Shown piece after piece: positions 55,944-64,000 of a DNA stretch of 64,000 nucleotides. The notes under the pieces are model-generated. The model did no database searches. It was not told where the DNA came from and was given only the letters and a program-made list of their open reading frames with translations. Both the position numbers and the translations under genes were made by a program. Position 1 is the stretch's first letter; each line of letters starts with the position of its first letter. Origin of the DNA: CAWELS01 sp964468205 (GTDB taxonomy: Bacteria; Acidobacteriota; Terriglobia; Bryobacterales; Bryobacteraceae); assembly GCA_964468205.1 (NCBI GenBank), contig CAYXVG010000008.1, positions 94,834-158,833 on the forward strand. The letters run 5' to 3'.

Positions 55944-57992
55944 GTGCCGAATCCCGTCCCGCCCGCCGCCCGGCGCATCCCCAAGGCGCTGATCATCCAC
56001 GGCCACACGCGAATCGACGACTACTACTGGTTGCGCGACCGCGACAACCCGGAAACGCTCGCCTATCTCAAGGCGGAGAACGACTACGCCGAGGCCATGC
56101 TGGCCCACTCGAAGGCGCTCCAAGAGGAGCTGTTCCGCGAATTCAAGATCCGCATCAAGCAAACCGACGAAACCGTCCCCTACCGCTACAACGGCTACTA
56201 CTACTACGACCGGATGGAGGATGACCTCGACTATCCGATCTTCTGCCGGAAGTCGTCATTGGCCGGTCCGGAAGAGATCCTGCTCGACGTCAATCAGCTT
56301 GCCGAGGGCCATGACTATTGCGCGGCGGTGGCGCCCGAGGTAACCCGGAACAACCACCTGATGGCCTTCGGCGCCGACTTCACCGGCCGCGGCTTCTACG
56401 AGATCCGCTTCCGCCCAGCGGACTCCGACCGCGACTTGCCCGACCGCCTCGCGGACACCACGGGCAACTTCGCTTGGGCCAACGACAACCGGACGCTCTT
56501 CTACGGACGCCAGCACCGCGAGACGCTCCGGTCCCACCAGATCTGGCGGCACGCGCTCGGCACGCCGGCAAGCGACGATGTCCTGGTCTATGAAGAGACG
56601 GACGAGACCTTCGCACTCGAGGTCGACAAGTCGAAGAGCGAGGAATATCTCTTCATCGCCTCGGTTCATGCGCTGGCCACCGAATTCCGCTTCCTTCGCG
56701 CCGGCGACCCGAACGGCGAGTTTCGCGTCATCGCTCCCCGCCGCTCAGATCACGAGTACCAGGTGGAACAGTTCGGCGGCGACTTCTACATCCGAACCAA
56801 CCTCGACGCCCGCAACTTCCGTCTGATGAAGGCGCCGGTTGCCGCGCCCGGCATCGCGAACTGGACCGAGGTCATCCCGCACCGGGACGACGTCCTGCTG
56901 GAAGCCTTCGAGATCTTCCGCGACTATCTGGTGGTGGAGGAGCGCCGCGACGGATTGCTGCGTCTGCGCATCCTCCCTTGGTCCGGCGCCGAGGAGCACT
57001 ACGCCGAGTTCGACGAGCCGGCCTACCACGCCTACACCGCCGACAACCACGAGTTCGATACCCCGCTGCTGCGCTTCGAGTATAGTTCGCTCCGCACGCC
57101 GGATTCTGTCTACGACTACGACATGGCCACCCGCGAGCGGACGCTGCTCAAACGCGACGAGGTGCGCGGCGGATTCGCGATTGCGAATTACACCACCGAG
57201 CGGCTTCACGCTCCGGCCCGCGACGGCGCCTCCGTACCGGTGTCGCTGGTCTACCGCAACAGCCGGTTCGGCAAGGACTCGTCCAACCCGCTGCTCCTGC
57301 TCGGCTACGGCGCCTACGGCCTCTCCGAGGAGGCTGACTTCAGCCCGTTCCTGATCAGCCTGCTCGACCGTGGCTTTGTCTTCGCCATTGCCCACGTTCG
57401 CGGCGGACAAGAACTGGGCCGGCAGTGGTATGACGACGGCCGTTTGCTGAACAAGCAGAACTCCTTCACCGACTTCATCGACTGTGCTGAATTCCTCATC
57501 GCCGTGGGCTACGCCGACCCGGCGCGCGTCTGCGCCACCGGGGGCTCGGCGGGCGGACTGCTCGTGGCGGCCGCCGCGAACATGCGGCCCGAACGGTGGC
57601 GCGCCATCTTCGCCGCCGTGCCCTTCCTCGACGTGGCGACGACGATGCTCGATCCGGACCTCCCGTTGACCGCCGGCGAGTACGACGAGTGGGGCGACCC
57701 GAGACGGGAAGACCACTACCACTACATCCTCAGCTACTCCCCATACGACAACATCCGCCGCCAGGCGTATCCGGCTCTGCTGATCCATTCCGGACTGCAC
57801 GACCCGCAGGTGCAGTACTGGGAACCGGCGAAGTACATCGCCAAGCTGCGCCGCCACCAGACGGGGCCGGCGCCGCTGCTGCTCAAGACCGAGCTTGACG
57901 CCGGTCACTCCGGCCCTTCCGGGCGGGACGGAAGTTACCGGGAACAGGCGGAGATCCACGCGTTCCTGATCATGGCGGCGGGATCACTCTAA
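55944..57992 (+). CDS. Oligopeptidase B-like S9 serine peptidase
   Basis: A 682-residue prolyl-oligopeptidase-family enzyme of usual length. HGHTRIDDYYWLRDRDNPE at the N-terminus is the oligopeptidase B signature; the propeller covers roughly 70-400. The hydrolase domain has GYGAYGLS, HVRGGQELGRQWYDDGR, the nucleophile S535 in ATGGSAGGLL and the histidine in DAGHSGPSGR, with the acid in GLHDPQV. It cleaves after basic residues in short peptides, in the cytoplasm or periplasm. The start is GTG at 55944, fixed by the family N-terminus. Its end overlaps the convergent GH2 gene by 9 bp. Confidence 0.93.
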   Translation: MPNPVPPAARRIPKALIIHGHTRIDDYYWLRDRDNPETLAYLKAENDYAEAMLAHSKALQEELFREFKIRIKQTDETVPYRYNGYYYYDRMEDDLDYPIFCRKSSLAGPEEILLDVNQLAEGHDYCAAVAPEVTRNNHLMAFGADFTGRGFYEIRFRPADSDRDLPDRLADTTGNFAWANDNRTLFYGRQHRETLRSHQIWRHALGTPASDDVLVYEETDETFALEVDKSKSEEYLFIASVHALATEFRFLRAGDPNGEFRVIAPRRSDHEYQVEQFGGDFYIRTNLDARNFRLMKAPVAAPGIANWTEVIPHRDDVLLEAFEIFRDYLVVEERRDGLLRLRILPWSGAEEHYAEFDEPAYHAYTADNHEFDTPLLRFEYSSLRTPDSVYDYDMATRERTLLKRDEVRGGFAIANYTTERLHAPARDGASVPVSLVYRNSRFGKDSSNPLLLLGYGAYGLSEEADFSPFLISLLDRGFVFAIAHVRGGQELGRQWYDDGRLLNKQNSFTDFIDCAEFLIAVGYADPARVCATGGSAGGLLVAAAANMRPERWRAIFAAVPFLDVATTMLDPDLPLTAGEYDEWGDPRREDHYHYILSYSPYDNIRRQAYPALLIHSGLHDPQVQYWEPAKYIAKLRRHQTGPAPLLLKTELDAGHSGPSGRDGSYREQAEIHAFLIMAAGSL

Positions 57993-60731
57993 CCACTCGA
58001 TCGGCGCGTCGGTTTCGAGGATGATCGACGGATCGATCGGGTAGCGGCCGGTCCTGGCTCCGTAGGCGCTGAGGCCGGCGGCCGACTCCGGGGGCGATTC
58101 GAGGACGACGCGAATCTCCGGCCGTTCCTTGAGCTGGGGCACGAAGTCGGGCACGCCCAGCAGATGGATCTCGCCCTTCACCAGGAAGCCGTAGCTGCCG
58201 TGGTGGAACTTCTCGAGGTGCGAGAGGAGGCCGCGGGCATCGCCCGGGTCGTCGAAAAGAGGTACCGGCTCTAGCGGATTGCCGTTGATGTAGATGTGGA
58301 CTTCGCCTGGGTACTTGCGGCCGTCGGTCTGCGGATAGTCGAGGGGAGTGATCGCCTGCGGCCAGTCAAGGCGCTCATCCCGAGCCTTCGTGCCCAACTC
58401 AATGAACAGGCCGAGGCGAACAGGCCGGGCCGCGATCACCTCCGGCGGCACTTCGAAGCGGTACTCGATGACTCCTGGCCCGAGGATCCAATGCTTGCCG
58501 GGGTTGCGGCCGCGGGTTGCGCGCAGATCAGAGCCGGCGCCCTGCCAGCGGGAGGCCGATACAGCTTGCGGAGGAAGCCGCAGGGCGACGTGTTTCTCGT
58601 CGACCGGTTCCACCCGCGCCATACCTTCCGCTCCAGTCTTGACAACTATGTTGACGAAGTTGGCCGCGAGGCGGTTGTCTTGGCCGTCGGCGAGTTCCAT
58701 CACCATGGCTCCGGCGAAGGCCCGCTCCGGCAGGGTAACGAGGAGTGATTCCTGCATGGTCACCCGGTACCGCTCCCAGGTGACGGGCTTCTTATCGAGT
58801 TCGACGCGCACTTCTCGGCCGAGGTCATCGACGCCAATCAGCCAGCGCTTCAAGAAGACCTCGCCCTCGACATCGGACCAGTGGCTGACGAAGGCCGGGA
58901 TGAACAGATCCTGGCCGGGTTCGGCGACGATGATCGGCGGGGTATCGAAGCCAACGAAGTCCTCCCGCTGGAGGTCCGCGACAGTCATGCCTTCCACCCA
59001 GGCGTCGTAGCCGTATTCCTTGGGCGAGCGGTCGTAGTTGTAGAAGCCGTTGTGCTCGAACTCGACGTCGGTGAGCTCGGTGTAGACGTAGCCCTGGATC
59101 TTCTCGTACCTCCGGAGCCGGGTGGTCAGGTAGCGGAAACCCCAGGAGATGTCGCGGTCGCCGCCGCCGGCGCTGACAGCGCCGTACTCGGAGTTGATCA
59201 GCGGGGCGGTGTCCTGCGTGTAGCCGGGAACGTAGTTGAAGGGAGATCCGGGGTAGGTCTGCGCAACCACTTCCTCGATGTGCTTCCGGGCGCGCTCCTC
59301 GTCATCGATGTAGAAGTGCCAGGAGTTCAGATCGGTGATGACGTGGTCGCGGCGGTTGGGGGAGTTGTCCTCGACCAGGCGGGTAGGATCGGTCTCTTTT
59401 GCCTCATGCCAGACGGCCTTCACCCATTCCTGGAGATCGGGGCGGTTCTTGAAGTCGTTTCCTCCGATGCCCCAGGTTTCGTTGAACAGGCACCAGGCGA
59501 AGATCGACGGGTGGTTCTTGTCGCGGGCCAGCACACCGCGCATGGTGGCCTCCCAGGCTTCGCGAGCCTTTTCGGAGTACTCCCAGGTGTTCGGCATGTC
59601 CTCCATGATGAGGACGCCGAGCTTATCGGCCCAGTAGAGGCGCCGCGGCTCGTCCGGCTTGATGTGGATGCGGAGGAAATTCAGGCCGGCTTCCTTGGCC
59701 AGTTCCATGTCGCGGCGCAGGAACTCGTCGTCCGGGGCAGTGTAGATGCCCTCCGGATTGAAAGACTGGTCGAGGGCTCCGCGCAGGTAGACCGGCTCGC
59801 CATTGAGCAGCACCGACTCGTAGTCCGCACCGCCGTATTTGCCGCGGGCGATGGTGCGCAGGCCGAAGTAGCTCGCCACGGTGTCGGTGGCTTCGCCCTC
59901 CGCGCTCACCTCGAGAGTGAGGTCATAGAGGTGCGGATTGTCCGGCGACCAGAGCTTCGGCGAACTCACGGCAAGCTCCGCGCGGAAGACTCCGTCAACG
60001 GCTTCGCCCTCGGCCGCGGACACGGTGGAATCGCTCGAAGACAGGCGTACCCGCGCCGGACCGCCTTCCACGTTGGCCTCGACCGCCAGCGACCACGCGC
60101 CGCCTTCCGACTTCGGAGTCAACGTGAAGTCGTCGAGATAGGCGGCCGGCCGCGCCTCGAGCCAGACCGTCTGCCAGATTCCGCTCGTGAAGGTATACCA
60201 GCTCGCCACCTGCTTGCCGGTGGGCAGTTCGCGGTCAGTGGGGTCGTAAGCGCGGACCACCACGCGCGCCGATTCGCCGGGAGCCACGCGGTCCGTGATG
60301 TCGAAGGCGAAGGGTGTGTATCCGCCTTCGTGCTTGCCGACCGGGGCATCGTTCACCCAGACCTGGGCCTCCCAGTCTACGGCCTCGAAGCGAAGCCAGA
60401 CGCGCTGCCCCTCCCAAACGGCTGGAACGCGGATCTCACGCCGGTACCAGCCGATGTGCTGGCCGGTCTCGTCATGGATTCCCGAGAGCTCGCTTTCCCA
60501 GCAGAAGGGGACGGTGATGTTCATTTCCCAGGGGACGGTGGAGCGCTGCCAGCCCTCGCCGATACCGCGGTTCAGGGGGTCGAAGCGAAATTCCCATTCG
60601 CCGTTGAGGTTGAGCCAGTTGGCCCGTTCGAAGTTCGGGCGGGGATGCTCGGGCCGGGGGATCTCGCCTCCCCCGCCGCAAGAGACGAGCATTGCGACCG
60701 CAATCGCCGCGCTAATGAGCCGTGGAATCAT
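57984..60731 (-). CDS. GH2-family glycoside hydrolase, lipoprotein
   Basis: A 915-residue exo-glycosidase. The signal MIPRLISAAIAVAMLVSC ends in a lipobox (LVSC). The sugar-binding beta-sandwich (NGEWEFRFDPLNRG; TVPFCWESELSG) is followed by an Ig-like domain and a TIM barrel with RGALDQSFNPEG, the acid/base glutamate in WCLFNETWG and the nucleophile glutamate in INSEYG. The family covers beta-galactosidases, glucuronidases and mannosidases; I cannot fix the sugar. The ATG at 60731 has AGGA 9 bases upstream. A longer frame through the tandem repeats and the N gap is an artefact. It probably follows the GH127 gene in transcription. Confidence 0.92.
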   Translation of the reverse strand: MIPRLISAAIAVAMLVSCGGGGEIPRPEHPRPNFERANWLNLNGEWEFRFDPLNRGIGEGWQRSTVPWEMNITVPFCWESELSGIHDETGQHIGWYRREIRVPAVWEGQRVWLRFEAVDWEAQVWVNDAPVGKHEGGYTPFAFDITDRVAPGESARVVVRAYDPTDRELPTGKQVASWYTFTSGIWQTVWLEARPAAYLDDFTLTPKSEGGAWSLAVEANVEGGPARVRLSSSDSTVSAAEGEAVDGVFRAELAVSSPKLWSPDNPHLYDLTLEVSAEGEATDTVASYFGLRTIARGKYGGADYESVLLNGEPVYLRGALDQSFNPEGIYTAPDDEFLRRDMELAKEAGLNFLRIHIKPDEPRRLYWADKLGVLIMEDMPNTWEYSEKAREAWEATMRGVLARDKNHPSIFAWCLFNETWGIGGNDFKNRPDLQEWVKAVWHEAKETDPTRLVEDNSPNRRDHVITDLNSWHFYIDDEERARKHIEEVVAQTYPGSPFNYVPGYTQDTAPLINSEYGAVSAGGGDRDISWGFRYLTTRLRRYEKIQGYVYTELTDVEFEHNGFYNYDRSPKEYGYDAWVEGMTVADLQREDFVGFDTPPIIVAEPGQDLFIPAFVSHWSDVEGEVFLKRWLIGVDDLGREVRVELDKKPVTWERYRVTMQESLLVTLPERAFAGAMVMELADGQDNRLAANFVNIVVKTGAEGMARVEPVDEKHVALRLPPQAVSASRWQGAGSDLRATRGRNPGKHWILGPGVIEYRFEVPPEVIAARPVRLGLFIELGTKARDERLDWPQAITPLDYPQTDGRKYPGEVHIYINGNPLEPVPLFDDPGDARGLLSHLEKFHHGSYGFLVKGEIHLLGVPDFVPQLKERPEIRVVLESPPESAAGLSAYGARTGRYPIDPSIILETDAPIEWLE

Positions 60732-60756
60732 CTTCACTATCCTATTCTGGTTGGGC

Positions 60757-60951
60757 GGCGCAGAATGCAAGCGCGGGGGACGCCCAAGGCTGTCCACGCG
60801 GCGCAGAATACAGGCGCGGGGGACGCCCAAGGCTGTCCACGCGGCGCAGAATGCAAGCGCGGGGGACGCCCAAGGCTGTCCACGCGGCGCAGAATACAAG
60901 CGCGGGGGACGCCCAAGGCTGTCCACGCGGCGCAGAATACAAGCGCGGGGG
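60757..60951. repeat. 43-bp tandem repeat array running into the assembly gap
   Basis: Four full units begin at 60757, 60800, 60843 and 60886, and a fifth at 60929 is cut by the gap. Each contains GCGCGGGGGACGCCCAAGG and then CTGTCCACGCGGCGCAGAAT; variation is limited to about two positions. The unit length is not a multiple of three and the array lies between genes, so it is not coding. Part of the unit is imperfectly palindromic (GGACGCC-GGCTGTCC). Confidence 0.92.
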
Positions 60952-61051
60952 NNNNNNNNNNNNNNNNNNNNNNNNNNNNNNNNNNNNNNNNNNNNNNNNN
61001 NNNNNNNNNNNNNNNNNNNNNNNNNNNNNNNNNNNNNNNNNNNNNNNNNNN
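60952..61051. other. Assembly gap (100 N)
   Basis: Exactly 100 N inside the 43-bp array; the repeat phase resumes at 61052 (ACGCCCAAGGCTGTCCACGC). A round 100 is a scaffolding placeholder, so the true number of repeats is unknown. Confidence 0.98.
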
Positions 61052-61105
61052 ACGCCCAAGGCTGTCCACGCGGCGCGAAAAGCACGCGCCTTGGGACAGC
61101 CAAGG

Positions 61106-61181
61106 ACGTCCCCCTTCTGCAAGGGCGTCTCCCTTCTGCAAGGACGTCCCCCTTCTGCAAGGGCGTCCCCCTTCTGCAAGG
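61106..61181. repeat. 19-bp tandem repeat array, four units
   Basis: Four consecutive copies of RCGTCCCCCTTCTGCAAGG (R is A or G alternately; one copy has T at position 6) at 61106, 61125, 61144 and 61163. It follows the 43-bp array after a GC-rich spacer and ends 24 bp before the GH127 stop codon. Confidence 0.9.
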
Positions 61182-61205
61182 TCGGTCAAGGACGTCCTCA
61201 TCGGT

Positions 61206-63242
61206 CTACTCCTTCAGTACGGGGAAGGCGGTGACGCGGAGGTTCGTGCTGCCGTAGGGGGTCAGGACCAAGCGCTCTTTTGGCTCGGCGCTGCCGGCCG
61301 GGCTTTTGGGCAGCGGCCCGGCGGAACTGTTCACGAGCTGCCACTGCGGGACGCGCCGCCCTTCGACTGTGAGGAGGACGGGCGGATAGTCCGGCGAAAA
61401 CGGCACGTCTCCGACCGCATTCTTGGCGGCCGAGACAACCACGTGCGGCCCGGGGTTCGCGGGATCAAGAATCAGACCGTAATTCCAGGGCGTGGTGGGG
61501 TAGACCTCCCAGTCCGCGTGCGGCTCCTTGCCGCCGATCTTCTGCCACTCCTCGCCGATCTTGAGCGAGAAGACCAAAGGGCCTCGCTTTAGCACGACGG
61601 AATCGTGGTAGTGGCGCTCGACTTCGACCTCGCTGGCGAGCAGGAGCCGGACCGTGTCGCCGGGGCTCCATTCACGGTCGACCCGGAAGAAGCTTCCCGC
61701 TTCGACGCCGGACTGCTCCTCGCCGTTCACCCAGACCAACGGAAAGATGGCCCACTCCGGGATCCGCAGATGGAGGGGGAACCGGGCCGCCTGCTCCGGG
61801 CTGACCGTCAGTTGGATCTCTTCCTCGAAGGGATAGTTCGTCTCCACCTCGATGGCGACGGGCGTGCCGCCGGCGACCTTGGCGCGGACGCTGTTCGGCC
61901 CCCAGGCGACCGCGGCCAACCCCTCATCGGGCGTCGCCATCCACATATGGGTGACGAACTTCGGCCAGCCCTGGTGCATGTTCGCGGTGCAGCAGCCGAA
62001 GTTGGGCTCGAGGCCGAAGATATTCGAGTCCGGGCCGTTCGTGGTCCAGTTGCGGTTCTTGTCGACACTGCAGAGAACCTGGTTCACCTGCTGGTCATAT
62101 TGGTGGGCCCACATGTCCGGCTTGAAGGTGGCGGGCAGAGCGTTGTAGGTGATCTTCTCAAGGCGGTCGCCGAAAGCGGGATCACCGAGGATCTCGATGA
62201 GCTTCTCGTAGGAGAACATCCCCTCGACGACGGCGCACAATTCTGTTCCCTGCGAAGGATCGCGCCCGGCGTAGTGCTCGTCGCCGGAATGCACGCCGGT
62301 GGGCATGCCGTGATAAGTGTCGAGCACGTCGAGCATCTGGTAGATCGCGTTCTTATCGGACTCGTCGCCTGAGACCTGCCACCACACGGCAGCCGTCTTG
62401 AGAGCCATGGCGTTGTTGACGACGTGGGTCCGCAGGTGGCCCCAGTTCTCGCGCTTCTCCGGGGTGAGCGGACCCTGCTTCACCTTCCACTCCTCGGGGA
62501 ATGCGGCGAATTGCTCCTTCCAGCGGTAGGCCTGCGACTCGAGCTTCCGCGCCAGTTCGAGCAGCTTTTCGTCGCCGGTACGGTTGTAGATCCAGGCGAT
62601 GGCGAGGATCTCCTCGGCCCAGCGCATCTTCGCCCACGCGACGAGCGGGGCTTCCTCGACATGTTCGAGGTGATAGAGCAAGTACTTGTGCACGAGCGGG
62701 ACGACGCGCTCATCGCCGGTGGCCTCGTGGTACTGGCGGAGGACCTTGAGCATGACCATGTTGGGCCACCAGTCCTCCTTTTGCCAGCCGGCGGCGAACT
62801 TGCCTTTGTTGCGGTCCGGGCCGATGGCGCCGCTTTCGCGCTGGTTGGCGAGCGTCCACTCGACCCACCGATTGGCATTGGCAATGAGCTGCTCATCATC
62901 GAGGAGATAGGCGAGCGGGACGAGGCCATCGAGGTAATAGGGCCCGCGCTCCCAGCTTTCGCCATCACCGCCGAGCCAGCCACTGTTGGGTCCGAGGTCC
63001 TCCCAGAATTCCGGCAGGTGGCCGGTGAGGCCATTCGCCTGAATTTCGAGCTGCCGACGGAGCCAGCCGCCCGGCTTGACGGAGCCGAGGGGAAGCGCGG
63101 CGAAGGCCTTCGGTTGAAGCGGGTCGTGGTTCCAGACAGGGTCCACGGGGGGCAGGCCGATGGACTGCGCCGCTTCGCGGCCGCCGGTACAGGAGAGCAG
63201 GGCGGCGAAGGAGATGATTCCGAAAGAAAGAGGCTTCCACAT
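61206..63242 (-). CDS. GH127-like beta-L-arabinofuranosidase (DUF1680), lipoprotein
   Basis: A 678-residue protein. MWKPLSFGIISFAALLSC ends in a lipobox (LLSC). The alpha/alpha barrel holds HYAGRDPSQGTELCAVVE near residue 330, where the acid and a zinc cysteine lie, and GCCTANMHQGWPKF near 420 with the cysteine pair that gives the zinc-bound thiolate nucleophile of GH127. The C-terminal beta-sandwich begins at about 450. GH127 releases arabinofuranose or related sugars from oligosaccharides. The ATG at 63242 has a poor ribosome site. It is followed by the repeat arrays and the GH2 gene in the same direction. Confidence 0.9.
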   Translation of the reverse strand: MWKPLSFGIISFAALLSCTGGREAAQSIGLPPVDPVWNHDPLQPKAFAALPLGSVKPGGWLRRQLEIQANGLTGHLPEFWEDLGPNSGWLGGDGESWERGPYYLDGLVPLAYLLDDEQLIANANRWVEWTLANQRESGAIGPDRNKGKFAAGWQKEDWWPNMVMLKVLRQYHEATGDERVVPLVHKYLLYHLEHVEEAPLVAWAKMRWAEEILAIAWIYNRTGDEKLLELARKLESQAYRWKEQFAAFPEEWKVKQGPLTPEKRENWGHLRTHVVNNAMALKTAAVWWQVSGDESDKNAIYQMLDVLDTYHGMPTGVHSGDEHYAGRDPSQGTELCAVVEGMFSYEKLIEILGDPAFGDRLEKITYNALPATFKPDMWAHQYDQQVNQVLCSVDKNRNWTTNGPDSNIFGLEPNFGCCTANMHQGWPKFVTHMWMATPDEGLAAVAWGPNSVRAKVAGGTPVAIEVETNYPFEEEIQLTVSPEQAARFPLHLRIPEWAIFPLVWVNGEEQSGVEAGSFFRVDREWSPGDTVRLLLASEVEVERHYHDSVVLKRGPLVFSLKIGEEWQKIGGKEPHADWEVYPTTPWNYGLILDPANPGPHVVVSAAKNAVGDVPFSPDYPPVLLTVEGRRVPQWQLVNSSAGPLPKSPAGSAEPKERLVLTPYGSTNLRVTAFPVLKE

Positions 63243-63672
63243 GGGGTATATGGTATATCCACGCAGGGCGCGGTGGCGGTGCGAAAAGGGAATGGGAGGC
63301 GAAAACAGGCGAAGATAAGACGAAATAAAATTCCCCGTAGATTATTGACATTATTGAAGTTAGGTTGCATTTGGGTTCGTTGGCGAGTTTTTGTTTTTCG
63401 ATGTTGCATTCTTTTCCTTCTATTGACTCAGGAAGGCGGCCGCGACGGGCCACGGCCGGCCGGCGGGTGAGCGAGAAGCCAGACCCGCTGCACGGCATTA
63501 GGGTCGTACAGGGGCGTTACAGAAGTGAATCCTTTAGTGATGGAAGTGATTGGGAACAATGGGTTTTCCACGGCCCGGGCTACTGGAACATGATTTTTCG
63601 GCGGAGTTGGGTGATCTTCACCGCAGGGGCTCAAGTAATCACGATGCGGCGGAGCGCGTCCATGGTTGTGTG
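63243..63672. other. Intergenic region between divergent genes
   Basis: 430 bp between the GH127 gene (minus) and the truncated gene at 63673 (plus). The part 63320-63420 is AT-rich (TTGACATTATTGAAGTTAGG) and is where promoters would be expected, but I cannot assign -35 and -10 boxes with confidence. A frame at 63365-63673 has no recognisable product. Confidence 0.5.
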
Positions 63673-64000
63673 ATGGCGGAATTTGGACAATCGCGGCGGG
63701 CGTTTCTTGGGTTGATGGCGGCGGGGCCGTTGGCGGCGGGCGCTCCGTGGAACAAGGAGCGGTTTTGGGAGACGATTCCCTATTCGGAGTGGAATGGGGA
63801 GCAGGTGGATGCGATGCTTACGGATTCGCCGTGGGCGAAGGAGTATACTCTCCGGTTCGATCTGACGGATCCCGGGGAACGGCGGCCCGGGTTCGACTAT
63901 TCGGAGGCCAGTATGCCGGGGGGCGGCGGATATCCTCAGGGTGGCGGCATCCCGGGTACTGGCATCCCTTGGCCTGGCGGCGGGGGCGGGCGCTCCGCCC
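63673..64000 (+). CDS. Tat-exported protein, 3' end beyond the window
   Basis: An open frame from ATG 63673 to the window edge, 109 residues visible. MAEFGQSRRAFLGLMAAGPL is a Tat leader. The next part, WETIPYSEWNGEQVDAMLTD then SPWAKEYTL, resembles a family of secreted acidobacterial proteins of unknown function that share a PYSEW/LTDSPWA pattern. A glycine- and proline-rich segment (GGGGYPQGGGIPGTG) follows up to the edge. I know no function. It is divergent from the GH127 gene. Confidence 0.72.
   Translation, partial: MAEFGQSRRAFLGLMAAGPLAAGAPWNKERFWETIPYSEWNGEQVDAMLTDSPWAKEYTLRFDLTDPGERRPGFDYSEASMPGGGGYPQGGGIPGTGIPWPGGGGGRSA

Noticed and set aside
57984..61160. Extension of the GH2 protein to about 1058 residues through the repeat array and gap
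   Set aside because: The extra N-terminus is translated 43-bp repeats and N; the signal peptide and ribosome site at 60731 mark the true start.
60757..61181. CRISPR array
   Set aside because: The units are directly adjacent tandem copies with no spacers, and no cas genes are near.
58881..61592. A 903-codon plus-strand frame opposite the GH2 and GH127 genes
   Set aside because: It crosses the N run and repeats and has no recognisable domain; the opposite strand holds clear glycosidases. It is a high-GC shadow.

Overview
The window is high-GC bacterial DNA that looks like Acidobacteriota, most likely the Solibacter/Bryobacter side of the phylum. The reasons are an Oar-like TonB-dependent receptor with an N-terminal carboxypeptidase-regulatory domain, about ten proteins with Tat-type RR or KR leaders, many S1 sulfatases and lipoprotein glycosidases, and the truncated Tat-leader protein at the right edge. 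This placement is inference. A run of exactly 100 N at 60952-61051 shows the sequence is a scaffold with a gap of unknown size.

Positions 1-27600 form a glycan and sugar-acid utilisation locus. On the minus strand, reading leftward from 12010, are a TonB receptor, a DHDPS/KDG-aldolase-like lyase, an ACS-family MFS transporter, a Tat-exported enolase-superfamily enzyme, a GntR/FCD regulator, a second enolase-superfamily enzyme and a large FAD oxidoreductase. A partial SDR converges on this group at the left edge. On the plus strand from 13093 are two duplicated FAD oxidoreductases, a DUF362 protein, a fourth FAD oxidoreductase with an N-terminal carbohydrate-binding-like region, a protein with two GH16 catalytic domains, a GH43/117-like beta-propeller protein and an S1 sulfatase lipoprotein. 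An esterase and a second sulfatase follow, divergently transcribed. A 16-bp palindrome, consensus ATCTGAAATTTCAGAT, recurs at the promoters of gntR, the TonB receptor, two FAD oxidoreductases and the second sulfatase. The cluster therefore looks like one regulon that takes apart a probably sulfated polysaccharide outside the cytoplasm and feeds sugar acids into a dehydratase/aldolase route. A FitAB/VapBC-type toxin-antitoxin pair sits inside it.

Positions 27677-30482 are a decayed integrative element. An intact tRNA-Ser(GCU) lies at one end and a 64-bp copy of its 3' half at the other. Between them are an integrase fragment with a nonsense codon, a broken UPF0175/PIN pair, an apparently intact ParDE-type pair and a transposase fragment.

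Positions 30500-42900 are mostly housekeeping: a CPA2 antiporter, rfaE2, mfd, a GNAT acetyltransferase, a parvulin isomerase, a YhaM-like nuclease, an orphan BlaI regulator and a HAD hydrolase, with a third sulfatase among them. Positions 42900-49200 carry another carbohydrate group: a Tat-leader enolase-superfamily enzyme, a PmoA-family protein, an esterase, a DJ-1/PfpI protein, an epimerase-like protein and an L-fucose/L-arabinose-isomerase-like protein. Positions 49300-58000 hold an uncharacterised coupled pair, a PHP/glycosyltransferase/amidotransferase run, a VWA protein with three C-terminal repeats and oligopeptidase B. The right end has a GH2 and a GH127 lipoprotein separated by 43-bp and 19-bp tandem repeats around the gap, then the start of a Tat-exported protein cut by the window edge.
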